From NCBI GenBank assembly GCA_047601185.1, contig JASGJS010000001.1:1364001-1428000 (forward strand): a stretch of DNA of 64,000 nucleotides, written 5' to 3'. This document shows, piece after piece, positions 1 through 8,899 of the stretch (positions within the stretch are counted from its first letter, which is position 1; each line of letters opens with the position of its first letter). The stretch comes from JASGJS01 sp047601185. Lineage in GTDB: Bacteria; Pseudomonadota; Gammaproteobacteria; JAURND01. The position numbers and the translations under genes are program-made. The notes beneath the pieces are model-generated. The model was not told where the DNA came from and ran no database searches. It was given only the letters and a program-made list of their open reading frames with translations.

Positions 1-727
1 CCAATTCTTTTGCTGTAAAATTGTTGCTGTTGACGGCTTGCGTCGCCTCATCAGAATATTTTTGGGTGAAATCTTTTAAAACAGCAGCACGTTCCGCATG
101 AAATTTTGCATTCTCATCTCCAGTTTGTGCAGCTGAAGCATAAGCATTCGCTGCAACGGCCACCGCGGCAGTGGTTTGGAAAATGGAATTTTTCACTGAG
201 GAAGGTGGTTTCGGGGCGCTGTTTTCAGCAGTTTTTTGCGGTGCATCGGCTGGTTGAACAGGGGCTTCTGGGTTGGTAGCAGGTTGGGTTTTGGGTGTTG
301 CCCCTTTGATTCTGATCCGAGTTTTTTTAGGCTCAGGGATGCCGTCTAATAACGAGGATGACGTTGGAGAGGCGTAAGCTGCCGACTGACCTGCGAGAGT
401 CCCCCTTCCTTCATTCACAGGTGTAGGACCCGCGGATGGAGCATAAGCATAAGAACTTTGGTTTTGAGAGGCCTTACGGTCAGATTGTGGCGCATCTTCA
501 TATTCAGCAGACTCTTTCTCCCAAAGCTTTTTGACAGTTAAAGCGACTGCGGCGAAAGCGGTGACCGCCAGTGTGAGCTGCACATCATGAAAAACGGTGC
601 TTGGCGTTACGGTTGTGTCGAACCCATTATTGAAATTGAGATGATTCCAAGCGATCGCAGTCCCAGCAGCCACTGGGGCGGCTTTTTTGGCATTTGCTTT
701 AAATTCTTTAGTCACTTCAGAGTTCAT
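1..727 (-). CDS. Unknown alanine/proline-rich protein, C-terminus cut by window edge
   Basis: An open frame runs on the minus strand from an ATG at 727 to the left edge, so only the first 242 residues are visible. The N-terminus is lysine/alanine rich. A weakly hydrophobic stretch at about residues 46-62 could be one membrane segment. The next 100 residues are a Pro/Ala/Ser/Thr-rich linker, and then an Ala-rich helical part begins. I do not recognise a family. The low-complexity linker and possible single membrane segment resemble other unknown proteins in this window (38977-40107 and 59563-60768), which may be secreted effectors, but this is only inference. The ribosome binding site is weak, so the start is uncertain. 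Confidence 0.6.
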   Translation of the reverse strand, partial: MNSEVTKEFKANAKKAAPVAAGTAIAWNHLNFNNGFDTTVTPSTVFHDVQLTLAVTAFAAVALTVKKLWEKESAEYEDAPQSDRKASQNQSSYAYAPSAGPTPVNEGRGTLAGQSAAYASPTSSSLLDGIPEPKKTRIRIKGATPKTQPATNPEAPVQPADAPQKTAENSAPKPPSSVKNSIFQTTAAVAVAANAYASAAQTGDENAKFHAERAAVLKDFTQKYSDEATQAVNSNNFTAKEL

Positions 728-809
728 GGATTGGGATCTCAGGGTTATACTTCGACTATTTTACCGGATTTACCTTAAGGTAATCTTAAAGAGCAGAATA
801 TAACTTAGG

Positions 810-834
810 CCCTTAGAATGTGCTGAATGGATAC
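810..834 (-). repeat. Solo terminus of family C palindromic element
   Basis: The 25 bases are the reverse complement of the outer end of the 200-bp family C elements at 17041-17236 and 52744-52951 (GTATCCATTCAGCAC...CTAAGGG). No second arm or core is present here, so this looks like a decayed or partial copy downstream of purH. Confidence 0.6.
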
Positions 835-878
835 ATCTAACTTAGCTTAGGCAGTGAATATTACAAAAGCCCATTCTA

Positions 879-2444
879 TCAATGTTTAAAATGCCGTATC
901 CCCGTGAATAACATGGCGATATTGGCCTCATTGGCAGCCGCAACGACCTCAGCATCCCGAATAGACCCTCCCGGCTGAATAATGGCGGTAATACCGGCTT
1001 TAGCGGCGGCATCTATCCCATCCCGAAAGGGGAAAAAGGCATCAGAGGCCATCACAGCCCCTGCCACGGCCAATTGGGCTTGCTCGGCTTTGAGGCCCGC
1101 CAAAATGGCACTAAACACGCGGCTCATTTGCCCGGCGCCAATCCCAACCGTCGCTTGATCCTTAGCATATACAATGGCGTTAGATTTCACAAATTTAGCG
1201 ACTTTCCAGGCAAAACGTAAATCCTGCAATTCGGCGTCAGTCGGTTGGCGCTCGGTCACGGTGACTAACTGATCCAGTTCAGCCAGCTGCGTATCAGCCT
1301 CTTGAATCAACAAGCCGCCTTCAATCGTTTTAAAATCGAATCCAGACGGTGCAGCATTTGACCAAGCGCCCGTTTCCAGGACGCGTATATTGGGCTTATC
1401 TGCCAAAATGGTAAGTGCAGCTTTCGTGATAACCGGCGCGATCAGAACCTCGACAAACTGCTGATTTAGGATGGCTTGAGCAGTGTCGGCTTCTAATGGT
1501 TGATTAAACGCAATGATGCCGCCAAACGCTGAGGTAGCATCCGTCAAAAAAGCGCGTTGATAGGCTTGCAATTGTGTTTCAGCCACGGCAACTCCACACG
1601 GATTCGCATGTTTAACAATGACACACGCGGGGCGATCGAACACTCTAACACATTCCAACGCAGCTTGCGTGTCTGCGAGATTGTTATAAGATAAGGCTTT
1701 ACCTTGTTGTAATGTCGCTTGCGCTAAACTGGTTGAAGGTGCCGAATCACCCAGATATAAAGCCGCTTTTTGGTGGGGATTTTCACCATAGCGTAAATCA
1801 GATTGCTTGCGTAATTGCAATGTGAGCACTTCAGGAAACGTTGCTTGATGTGAGGCTAAATTGATACCATTAAAATAATTGCAAATAGTCGCTTCATACT
1901 GTGCGGTATGCGCAAAAACTTTTTTAGCGTATTGAAATCGGATCTCTAAGGTATTGTCATTGTCCGTAATCAGCTGGATTAACTCGCCATAATCTTTAGG
2001 ATCTACAACCGTGAGGACACGATCAAAATTTTTGGCAGCGCCGCGGAGCAACGTAGGCCCACCAATATCCACCTGTTCCACGGCTTCTGACAGTGAGCAC
2101 CCTGTCGCAATGGTTTCGGCAAATGGATAAAGATTGACGATCACCAGGTCAATAGGGGGAATGTTGTGTTGTTGCATCACACCTTCATCTATCTCTGATC
2201 GCCCTAATATGCCGCCGTGAACTTTAGGGTGTAGGGTTTTAACGCGTCCACCCATGATTTCAGGGAACCCTGTATAGTCAGACACTTCTTCAATCGGAAT
2301 ATTCGCTGTTTTCAAGAGCTTAGCCGTGCCGCCGGTTGAAATAATGGCAATTCCTTGATGGGTTAATAGATGAGCGAGGTCAACGACGCCCGTTTTATCG
2401 CTGACGCTCATTAAAGCGCGTTGAATCTTAAGTGAGGAGGTCAT
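879..2444 (-). CDS. purH: Bifunctional AICAR formyltransferase / IMP cyclohydrolase
   Basis: PurH catalyses the last two steps of de novo IMP synthesis in the cytoplasm: formylation of AICAR with 10-formyl-THF, then ring closure to IMP. The 521-residue length is standard. The N-terminal MGS-like cyclohydrolase domain (about 1-150) contains SDKTG, STGGTAK and GGRVKTLHPKVHGG. The C-terminal AICAR transformylase domain carries LRYGENPHQ and the catalytic KHANPCG motif, then SDAFFPFRDG and IIQPGGSIRD near the end. The gene starts 2 nt after the fis stop codon, so the two are almost certainly cotranscribed. The usual neighbour purD is not downstream in this window. Confidence 0.97.
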   Translation of the reverse strand: MTSSLKIQRALMSVSDKTGVVDLAHLLTHQGIAIISTGGTAKLLKTANIPIEEVSDYTGFPEIMGGRVKTLHPKVHGGILGRSEIDEGVMQQHNIPPIDLVIVNLYPFAETIATGCSLSEAVEQVDIGGPTLLRGAAKNFDRVLTVVDPKDYGELIQLITDNDNTLEIRFQYAKKVFAHTAQYEATICNYFNGINLASHQATFPEVLTLQLRKQSDLRYGENPHQKAALYLGDSAPSTSLAQATLQQGKALSYNNLADTQAALECVRVFDRPACVIVKHANPCGVAVAETQLQAYQRAFLTDATSAFGGIIAFNQPLEADTAQAILNQQFVEVLIAPVITKAALTILADKPNIRVLETGAWSNAAPSGFDFKTIEGGLLIQEADTQLAELDQLVTVTERQPTDAELQDLRFAWKVAKFVKSNAIVYAKDQATVGIGAGQMSRVFSAILAGLKAEQAQLAVAGAVMASDAFFPFRDGIDAAAKAGITAIIQPGGSIRDAEVVAAANEANIAMLFTGIRHFKH

Positions 2445-2446
2445 TC

Positions 2447-2719
2447 TTATGAGATCTGATACTGTTTAATTTTTTTGCGTAAAGTGCTACGGCTAATGCC
2501 CAATAGCTCAGCCGCTTTACATTGGTTACCTTGGAGATATTTTAACGTAACTTCGACTAACGGCGCTTCGACTTCTTCTATCACTAAATCTAATAGTTGT
2601 GTGGGTAGCATGTCTGGGTCTAAACACGAAAAATAATTTTCTAAGGCACGACGCACGTATTCTCGGAGTGGAGGAATGGTGGTCGGTGGGTTTAAAGGTG
2701 GAGGTTTAATATTGTTCAT
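2447..2719 (-). CDS. fis: DNA-binding protein Fis
   Basis: Fis is a small nucleoid-associated dimer that bends DNA and modulates rRNA, recombination and virulence promoters. The 90-residue protein has the expected C-terminal helix-turn-helix, with LQGNQCKAAELLGISRSTL followed by a basic RKKIKQY tail. The N-terminal arm is proline rich and a little shorter than the 98-residue enterobacterial protein. It lies directly upstream of purH with a 2-nt gap, a common fis-purH arrangement outside the enterics. The usual upstream partner dusB is absent. A repeat (2767-2827) and a terminator separate fis from the lipoprotein gene upstream, so fis probably has its own promoter. Confidence 0.95.
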   Translation of the reverse strand: MNNIKPPPLNPPTTIPPLREYVRRALENYFSCLDPDMLPTQLLDLVIEEVEAPLVEVTLKYLQGNQCKAAELLGISRSTLRKKIKQYQIS

Positions 2720-2766
2720 AAAATCATAAAAAAGTAAGGCCTAGCTAGGCAGCAGACTGTCTTGTT

Positions 2767-2827
2767 ACCCCTCATCCGCCCTATCGGGCACCTTCTCCCA
2801 CAAGGGGAGAAGGAAACAGCTTGCCAC
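2767..2827 (-). repeat. Family B dispersed palindromic repeat
   Basis: The core reads CCCCTCATCCGCC-TATCGGGC-ACCTTCTCCCAC with a partly complementary AAGGGGAGAAGG arm and a flank ending in AGCTTGCCAC. Near-identical copies occur at 12280-12341, 13797-13842, 27388-27435, 27674-27723, 35475-35523 and 58741-58801, in both orientations and only between genes. Confidence 0.85.
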
Positions 2828-2866
2828 GCAAATCTTCATAGAGCCTAAATGTCAACAGCCCCTAAT

Positions 2867-2896
2867 AAAAAAAGGGTGATTAAAAATCACCCTTTT
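2867..2896 (-). terminator. Rho-independent terminator of the lipoprotein gene
   Basis: A perfect 12-bp stem (AAAAGGGTGATT / AATCACCCTTTT, 3-nt loop) lies 22 bases past the lipoprotein stop. Read on the minus strand it is followed by a run of T residues. It isolates the lipoprotein transcript from fis. Confidence 0.85.
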
Positions 2897-2918
2897 CAGT
2901 TCCTCTTCCAGTGCAAAC

Positions 2919-3074
2919 TTAAGAAGTTGTGCTGGTTGAAGTTGTGGTTGTCGTGGTGGCAGAATCAGAAGCAGCGCTGGAACCATCAGTGGTGGTACCT
3001 TGAGGTTTGCAGCCAGTCAGGCCTGCGACTAATACCACAGCGGCCAAAGTAGCCAAAGTGAAACGTTTTAACAT
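2919..3074 (-). CDS. Small lipoprotein, 51 residues
   Basis: The protein starts with a Lys/Arg n-region, has a hydrophobic h-region and a clear lipobox LTGC at residues 17-20. It should therefore be processed by signal peptidase II and anchored as a lipoprotein with about 32 mature residues. The mature part is low-complexity Ser/Thr/Gly ending in a poly-Thr/Ser tail. I chose the ATG at 3074 because AGGGAG lies 7-8 nt upstream. A longer frame to 3143 would put residues ahead of the signal peptide. Size and layout resemble entericidin-like small lipoproteins, but there is no firm family match. A strong terminator follows. Confidence 0.8.
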   Translation of the reverse strand: MLKRFTLATLAAVVLVAGLTGCKPQGTTTDGSSAASDSATTTTTTSTSTTS

Positions 3075-3279
3075 ACGATAACTCCCTGGGGGTTGTTTAT
3101 TGGATTTTGATCCTCGAATGAGTGGACAGCATAATCCGGCCACATCCGCGAAATATTAAGGGGGTATTAGCGCAATGTCAAGTATTCATGCAAACTAGAA
3201 CATAACATAAAATTACGGTATGAATTTAGAACCGACTTGTGGAATAATGTGCTCAACTTACAAATACGAGGCTATCAAG

Positions 3280-4308
3280 ATGGATGAACAAAGAATGAAG
3301 GCGTTAACTGCCGCGCTAGGCCAAATTGAACGCCAGTTTGGTAAAGGCTCTGTGATGCGTTTGGGTGATGCGGGTGTGGTGCGAGATATCGAAGTCATTC
3401 CAACCGGTTCATTGGGGTTAGACCTGGGTTTAGGCGTAGGCGGCTTACCTCGCGGACGTATCGTCGAAATTTTTGGCCCTGAATCCTCCGGTAAAACCAC
3501 TTTAACCTTGCACGTGGTAGCACAATGTCAAAGACTGGGCGGCACAGCAGCTTTCGTCGATGCTGAGCATGCGTTAGATCCGCAATATGCACAAAAATTA
3601 GGTGTCAATGTCGACGAATTGTTAGTGTCGCAACCTGATACGGGTGAACAAGCTTTAGAAATTACCGATATGTTAGTCCGCTCTGGTGCAGTCGATGTGA
3701 TTGTGGTCGATTCCGTAGCCGCTTTAACGCCTAAAGCAGAAATAGAAGGCGAGATGGGGGATCAACATATGGGGCTGCAAGCAAGATTAATGTCTCAAGC
3801 GTTGCGCAAGTTGACCGCTAATATTAAACGTTCCAATACCTTAGTTATTTTCATTAACCAAATTCGTATGAAAATTGGCGTCATGTTTGGCAACCCTGAA
3901 ACCACCACAGGGGGCAATGCCTTAAAGTTTTATGCCTCAGTTCGTTTAGATATTCGTCGTACCGGTGCCATTAAAAAAGGCGATGAAATTCTGGGCAATG
4001 AAACGCGCGTTAAAGTGGTGAAGAACAAAGTCGCGCCACCCTTCAAGCAAGTCGATTTCGATATTTTATATGGCCTGGGTATCTCCCGCGAAGGTGAATT
4101 AGTTGAACTGGGTGTGAAACAGGAATTAATTGAAAAATCCGGCACTTGGTATAGTTATAAAGATAAAAAAATTGGTCAAGGAAAAGAAAATGCTTGTCAA
4201 TTTTTGCGTGAAAATCCCGCTGTGGCGGTTGAACTGGAAGCACTGATTCGCGCTAAAGTGATGCAACGGTCGGCTGTTCCAGAGGTATTAGAAGCGCATG
4301 AAGAGTAA
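3280..4308 (+). CDS. recA: Recombinase RecA
   Basis: RecA forms ATP-dependent filaments on single-stranded DNA for homologous recombination and SOS co-protease activity. The 342-residue protein has the Walker A GPESSGKTT, the conserved MGLQARLMSQALRKLT and INQIRMKIGVMFGNPETTTG segments, and a short acidic C-terminus. The start at 3280 (MDEQRMKAL) has ACGAGG upstream and matches the usual N-terminus; the frame is open for 20 further codons upstream but those residues are not RecA-like. The end overlaps alaS by 11 nt and no recX lies between them. I see no CTGT-N8-ACAG LexA box in the 100 bp upstream. Confidence 0.98.
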   Translation: MDEQRMKALTAALGQIERQFGKGSVMRLGDAGVVRDIEVIPTGSLGLDLGLGVGGLPRGRIVEIFGPESSGKTTLTLHVVAQCQRLGGTAAFVDAEHALDPQYAQKLGVNVDELLVSQPDTGEQALEITDMLVRSGAVDVIVVDSVAALTPKAEIEGEMGDQHMGLQARLMSQALRKLTANIKRSNTLVIFINQIRMKIGVMFGNPETTTGGNALKFYASVRLDIRRTGAIKKGDEILGNETRVKVVKNKVAPPFKQVDFDILYGLGISREGELVELGVKQELIEKSGTWYSYKDKKIGQGKENACQFLRENPAVAVELEALIRAKVMQRSAVPEVLEAHEE

Positions 4309-6889
4309 TGAACTCCGCCAAACATTTCTCGATTATTTTGGTCAACAGCAACATACCATTGTGCCTAGCAGTTCTTTAGTGCCTGCTGAAGATCCGACAT
4401 TATTATTCACTAATGCCGGAATGGTGCAGTTTAAGAAGGCTTTCCTGGGAGAAGAATCGCGATCTTACTCGCGCGCAGCCAGTTCGCAGCGCTGCGTGAG
4501 AGCTGGCGGCAAGCACAATGATTTAGAAAATGTTGGTTATACCGCAAGGCATCACACCTTTTTCGAAATGCTGGGCAACTTCAGCTTCGGGGACTATTTC
4601 AAACGCGAAGCCATTCAATTGGCTTGGCGTTTTTTAACAGAAGTGTTGGCATTGCCTGCGGATAAACTGTGGGTGACCGTTTTTAAAGAAGATGATGAAG
4701 CGGCAGACATTTGGTTAAAAGAACTCAAGGTAGATCCCAAACGATTTTCGCGGTGTGGAGAGGCTGATAATTTTTGGTCGATGGGGGATACCGGCCCTTG
4801 TGGTCCTTGCACCGAAATTTTTTATGATCACGGCCCAGAAATTCCTGGCGGACCTCCCGGCAGTGCAGAGCAGGAAGGCGATCGCTATATTGAAATTTGG
4901 AATTTGGTTTTCATGCAATATAACCGTGCTGCAGATGGCACACTCACCCCCTTGCCCAAACCTTCTGTGGATACGGGAATGGGATTAGAGCGGATTGCTG
5001 CTGTGATGCAAGGGGTGCACAGTAATTATGAAATTGATATTTTTCGGCACTTAATTCAAGCCATTGCAGATTTAGTGGGTACTACCGATTTAGAGCAAGC
5101 GTCTTTGCGGGTTATTGCGGATCATATTCGCGCAGCAGCTTTTTTAATCGCCGATGGCGTGACGCCTTCTAATGAAGGTCGAGGCTATGTGTTACGACGG
5201 ATTATTCGCAGAGCCATTCGGCATGGCCACAAATTAGGTTTACGCGAGCCTTTTTTCTATCGCTTAGTCGCACCTTTAGCGGCAGAAATGGGTGAGGCTT
5301 ATCCTGAATTGATCAAAGCTCGACCGGTGATTGAAAAATTATTGAATGTAGAAGAAAAACAATTTGCGATGACGTTGGATCAAGGGATGAAGTTGCTAGA
5401 GCGCTCTTTGAGCACTGTGAATAGCACGGTTATTCCAGGAGAGTTAGTGTTTCGTTTGTATGATACCTACGGCTTTCCACCAGACTTAACGGCAGATATT
5501 GCGCGAGAACGCAATTTAACTTTGGACTATCCAGGGTTTGAAGCGCACATGGAAAAACAGCGTCTACAATCGCAAGCCAGTGAGCAATTCAGTTTAGCCC
5601 CTGCAGAAATGGTGCAATTAACCGGAGAAACAGAATTTTTGGGGTATAACCAGCTGAGCGCTGAAGCCACAGTCACTGCGTTGCTCTATCAAAATGCCCC
5701 TTGCCAAACGTTAGAAGCTGGACAACAAGGCGCAGTGATTCTCGATAAAACGCCTTTTTATGCCGAAGCGGGCGGGCAAGTGGGCGATAAAGGTAAACTG
5801 TATTTTGAGGGCGGTGTTTTCCTCGTTGCGGATACCCAAAAACAGGGCTTAGTCTATGTGCATCATGGCAAAATGGAATCAGGAACGTTAACGTTGGGTA
5901 GGCAAGTCAGCGCAGAAGTCGATGCGGCTCGACATGCAATTATGGCGAATCACTCTGCCACGCATTTACTCCACGCGGCCTTACGTCACATTTTGGGCGA
6001 GCATGTGATCCAAAAAGGCTCATTGGTTGAAGCAGAACGTTTACGATTTGATTTTTCACATTTTGCGCCATTAACCGACAGCGAATTACAACAGGTCGAA
6101 CGTTTGGTCAACCAACAAATTCGGGCCAATTTACCCTGTCATATTGAATTTATGTCAGCAGAAACCGCAAAAAAAACCGGTGCGATGGCCTTATTTAATG
6201 AAAAATATGGCGATCAAGTTCGCGTATTAAGCATGGGGAATTTTTCTTTAGAATTATGTGGTGGCACGCATGTGAATCGTACCGGTGATATTGGCGTATT
6301 CAAAATTATTGCTGAAACGGGTATTGCTTCAGGTGTGCGACGAATAGAGGCGGTAACTGCCGAAAAAACTTTGGATTGGTTGGATACCCAAGTCAACCAG
6401 TTACAAAAGTTGGCCACAATACTCAAAGCGCATCCAGAAGAAGTGCCTCAGAAAGTGCAGCAATTATTAGACCAAATGCGTCAGCAAGACAAACGCATCG
6501 AAAAAATGCAAATGGTTTTACTGCGCACGCAAATGGAAGAATGGATTCAGCAAGCAGAAGTCCGGCAAAATATTCACATTTTAGCGATCTCGATTCCCGA
6601 TGCGGAAGCAGAAACCTTGCGACAATTGGTCGATCAATTAAAACAAAAATTTACCGCGGCAGTGATTTTGTTGGCCTCCGTGAAAGCTGAAAAAATCCAA
6701 ATCATCGCAGGTGTGACAAAGACCGAGTCTCAAACCATCAAGGCCAATGAACTCGTTAGCTTCGTAGCTCAGCAATTAGGCGGTAAAGGCGGAGGCAGAG
6801 CTGATTTAGCGCAAGGCGGTGGTGATAAAATTGACAACCTGCCGACCGCGTTGAGCTCTGTTGTAACTTGGGTTGAAGGGAAACTATAA
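4298..6889 (+). CDS. alaS: Alanyl-tRNA synthetase
   Basis: AlaRS charges tRNA-Ala and edits mischarged Ser and Gly. The 863-residue length is typical. The catalytic core spans about residues 1-240 (FTNAGMVQFK, RHHTFFEMLGNFSFGDYF). The editing domain has the zinc ligands HSATHLLHAAL and CGGTH at about 555-670, and the C-Ala domain ends in GGKGGGRADLAQGGG. The ATG sits inside the last recA codons (11-nt overlap), implying translational coupling. lysC follows 2 nt after the stop. Confidence 0.98.
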   Translation: MKSNELRQTFLDYFGQQQHTIVPSSSLVPAEDPTLLFTNAGMVQFKKAFLGEESRSYSRAASSQRCVRAGGKHNDLENVGYTARHHTFFEMLGNFSFGDYFKREAIQLAWRFLTEVLALPADKLWVTVFKEDDEAADIWLKELKVDPKRFSRCGEADNFWSMGDTGPCGPCTEIFYDHGPEIPGGPPGSAEQEGDRYIEIWNLVFMQYNRAADGTLTPLPKPSVDTGMGLERIAAVMQGVHSNYEIDIFRHLIQAIADLVGTTDLEQASLRVIADHIRAAAFLIADGVTPSNEGRGYVLRRIIRRAIRHGHKLGLREPFFYRLVAPLAAEMGEAYPELIKARPVIEKLLNVEEKQFAMTLDQGMKLLERSLSTVNSTVIPGELVFRLYDTYGFPPDLTADIARERNLTLDYPGFEAHMEKQRLQSQASEQFSLAPAEMVQLTGETEFLGYNQLSAEATVTALLYQNAPCQTLEAGQQGAVILDKTPFYAEAGGQVGDKGKLYFEGGVFLVADTQKQGLVYVHHGKMESGTLTLGRQVSAEVDAARHAIMANHSATHLLHAALRHILGEHVIQKGSLVEAERLRFDFSHFAPLTDSELQQVERLVNQQIRANLPCHIEFMSAETAKKTGAMALFNEKYGDQVRVLSMGNFSLELCGGTHVNRTGDIGVFKIIAETGIASGVRRIEAVTAEKTLDWLDTQVNQLQKLATILKAHPEEVPQKVQQLLDQMRQQDKRIEKMQMVLLRTQMEEWIQQAEVRQNIHILAISIPDAEAETLRQLVDQLKQKFTAAVILLASVKAEKIQIIAGVTKTESQTIKANELVSFVAQQLGGKGGGRADLAQGGGDKIDNLPTALSSVVTWVEGKL

Positions 6890-6891
6890 CT

Positions 6892-8127
6892 ATGGCCTTA
6901 ATCGTCCAAAAATTTGGCGGTACCTCAGTCGGCAGCATCGATCGCATTCATCACGTCGCCCAAAAAATCTTAAAAACCCGTCAACAAGGCCATCAAGTTG
7001 TTGTGGTGTCTTCCGCCATGAATGGAGAAACAGACCGCCTCATTCAATTAGCTTGTGCAATGGGAGACCCGCCGCATTGTCGCGAATACGATGCTTTAAT
7101 TTCAACAGGCGAACAAGTTGCAGTCGCTTTATTAAGTATGAGTTTAATTCAACAAGGTTGTGCAGCGCGTTCCTACAGTGGTTGGCAGGTCAAAATTACC
7201 ACTGACCACGTTCATAAAAAAGCTCGCATTGCCCATGTCGATGTCGACAAGTTAAAAGCCGATTTAGCGCAAGATATCGTGCCAGTAGTGGCCGGATTCC
7301 AAGGGATTGATTCACAAGGAAATATTACCACTTTAGGCAGAGGGGGCTCAGATACCACAGCCGTTGCATTAGCAGCCGCCTTAAAGGCGGATGAATGTCA
7401 GATTTACACGGACGTCGATGGTGTATATACTACGGATCCCCGCATGGTCCCTGCTGCGCGAAAATTAGAACGTATCACCTTTGAAGAAATGTTAGAATTG
7501 GCGAGCTTGGGGGCTAAGGTTCTGCAGATTCGATCCGTTGAATTTGCAGGAAAATACAATGTGCCGCTGAGAGTGTTATCCACTTTTGTTGAAGGGTCTG
7601 GAACGTTGATTACTTTTGAAGATAACAGTATGGAACAACCCCTGGTTTCAGGGATTGCTTTCGATCGTAATCAAGCCAAGCTGACTTTATTAGGGATTCC
7701 CGATAGACCCGGCATCGCCAGCCATATTTTAACCACCGTTAGTAATCATAATATTGATGTCGACACCATCGTGCAGAATGTGCCTGGCCCCGAAAAAACA
7801 ATTGATTTTAGCTTTACGGTACAGCGAGATGATTACAAACAGACCTATGCGTTAATGGAAAAAGCAGCTGAAACCTTACAGGCCCAGGGTTTATTGGGAG
7901 ACGCCCGAATTGCCAAACTCTCTCTAGTGGGCGTAGGGATGCGTTCTCATCCAGGCGTTGCCAGCAAAATGTTTGAGACACTGGCCTCGGAGGGCATTAA
8001 TATTCAGTTAATTTCTACGTCAGAAATTAAAATTTCTGTTATTATTGATGAAAAATACTTGGAATTGGGTGCCCGCAGCCTGCATGGGGCATTTGGATTG
8101 GATATGGACCCCTTGAATAATACCTAA
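6892..8127 (+). CDS. lysC: Aspartate kinase
   Basis: Aspartokinase phosphorylates aspartate at the entry to lysine, threonine, methionine and diaminopimelate synthesis. The 411-residue protein has the N-terminal kinase signature KFGGTSVG, the substrate-loop region TTLGRGGSDTTAVALAAAL, and two C-terminal ACT domains (about 265-400), the usual site of lysine/threonine feedback. This matches the Pseudomonas-type single-domain LysC rather than the ThrA/MetL fusions. It begins 2 nt after alaS, so recA-alaS-lysC is probably one transcript. Confidence 0.96.
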   Translation: MALIVQKFGGTSVGSIDRIHHVAQKILKTRQQGHQVVVVSSAMNGETDRLIQLACAMGDPPHCREYDALISTGEQVAVALLSMSLIQQGCAARSYSGWQVKITTDHVHKKARIAHVDVDKLKADLAQDIVPVVAGFQGIDSQGNITTLGRGGSDTTAVALAAALKADECQIYTDVDGVYTTDPRMVPAARKLERITFEEMLELASLGAKVLQIRSVEFAGKYNVPLRVLSTFVEGSGTLITFEDNSMEQPLVSGIAFDRNQAKLTLLGIPDRPGIASHILTTVSNHNIDVDTIVQNVPGPEKTIDFSFTVQRDDYKQTYALMEKAAETLQAQGLLGDARIAKLSLVGVGMRSHPGVASKMFETLASEGINIQLISTSEIKISVIIDEKYLELGARSLHGAFGLDMDPLNNT

Positions 8128-8188
8128 AAAAATTGCAATGAATGCTTTCTTTTTTGTATGGTTTTGGGTATATTCGCTCTTTGACTAC

Positions 8189-8218
8189 GAGACATAACTT
8201 CTGGGTTCGAGCTATAAT
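8189..8218 (+). promoter_or_regulatory. Candidate sigma-70 promoter for csrA
   Basis: A perfect TATAAT at 8213-8218 is preceded by GAGACA at 8189-8194 (4 of 6 matches to TTGACA) with an 18-nt spacer. The predicted leader of about 65 nt contains several GGA motifs, including GGGGAGGG and the AAGGAG ribosome binding site. GGA sites overlapping the ribosome binding site are the usual basis of CsrA self-repression, so autoregulation is plausible. Confidence 0.5.
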
Positions 8219-8288
8219 TAGATAATAGAAAGATCCAAGAAAATGGGGAGGGTCGTTAACAGGGGTACATATATGAAGGAGAATAACT

Positions 8289-8477
8289 ATGTTAATATTA
8301 ACTAGGCGTATTGGAGAATCTGTAATTATTGGTGATGATATAACAATTACAGTATTAGGCGTAAAAGGAAATCAAGTGCGGTTAGGAGTCAACGCACCTA
8401 AAGAAATCTCTGTACATCGTGAAGAAATCTATAAGCGCATTAAACAAGAACAGAATGTCGATGATGGACAAGAGTAG
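8289..8477 (+). CDS. csrA: Carbon storage regulator CsrA
   Basis: CsrA is a homodimeric RNA-binding protein that blocks or stabilises mRNAs by binding GGA motifs in hairpin loops. In Legionella and Coxiella relatives it controls the switch between replicative and transmissive phases. The 62-residue sequence has the canonical start MLILTRRIGESVIIGD, the VKGNQVRLG strand and the APKEISVHREEIY stretch with the RNA-contacting Arg. AAGGAG lies 7 nt upstream of the ATG. The position after alaS-lysC and before tRNA-Ser/tRNA-Arg is ancestral in gammaproteobacteria. A gacA-type regulator at 52094-52732 likely feeds the same circuit through small RNAs. Confidence 0.98.
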   Translation: MLILTRRIGESVIIGDDITITVLGVKGNQVRLGVNAPKEISVHREEIYKRIKQEQNVDDGQE

Positions 8478-8546
8478 TAGGTTCTTGAGGTTAAATCCCC
8501 TCTAAATGCGAGAATAGATGCGGTATGCCGTATAGGGAATTACGCC

Positions 8547-8600
8547 CCTAACAAAATCCCTGCTAGGCCCTAGCAGGGATTTTGTTAGGTTTGTTTTTTT
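8547..8600 (+). terminator. Strong rho-independent terminator after csrA
   Basis: A perfect 21-bp inverted repeat (8547-8567 with 8569-8589, single C between) is followed by a T-rich run at 8590-8600. It ends the csrA transcript just before tRNA-Ser. Confidence 0.9.
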
Positions 8601-8604
8601 GATT

Positions 8605-8697
8605 GGAGAGATGGCCGAGCGGCTGAAGGCGCTCCCCTGCTAAGGGAGTATGGGGTCAAAAGCTTCATCGAGGGTTCGAATCCCTCTCTCTCCGCCA
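8605..8697 (+). tRNA. tRNA-Ser (anticodon GCU)
   Basis: The 93-nt gene has a perfect GGAGAGA/TCTCTCC acceptor stem, a long variable arm typical of type II tRNA, a GGTTCGAATCC T-loop and an encoded CCA. The anticodon loop CTGCTAA gives GCU, which reads AGC/AGU. Its place after csrA is conserved. Confidence 0.97.
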
Positions 8698-8749
8698 CCC
8701 AGGCTTTTCATGCTTTAAAGTGCCCCTCTGAGGGGTACTGCTTCTTTAC

Positions 8750-8826
8750 GCGCCCGTAGCTCAGTTGGATAGAGTATCTGGCTACGAACCAGAGGGTCGG
8801 GAGTTCGAATCTCTCCGGGCGCGCCA
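8750..8826 (+). tRNA. tRNA-Arg (anticodon ACG)
   Basis: The 77-nt gene has a GCGCCCG/CGGGCGC acceptor stem and an encoded CCA. The anticodon loop CTACGAA gives ACG, normally edited to ICG to read CGN codons. It follows tRNA-Ser as in other gammaproteobacteria. Confidence 0.97.
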
Positions 8827-8899
8827 TCTATTTCCCATCATTTCTACTATACTTATCTTATGAAGCTACATTCTTTCTCTTTTGAAGAGGAGGTCTTTT

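Noticed and set aside
8171..8186. TTGACT at 8181 as the csrA -35 box
   Set aside because: It is 26 nt from the TATAAT, too far; GAGACA at 8189 gives an acceptable 18-nt spacer instead.
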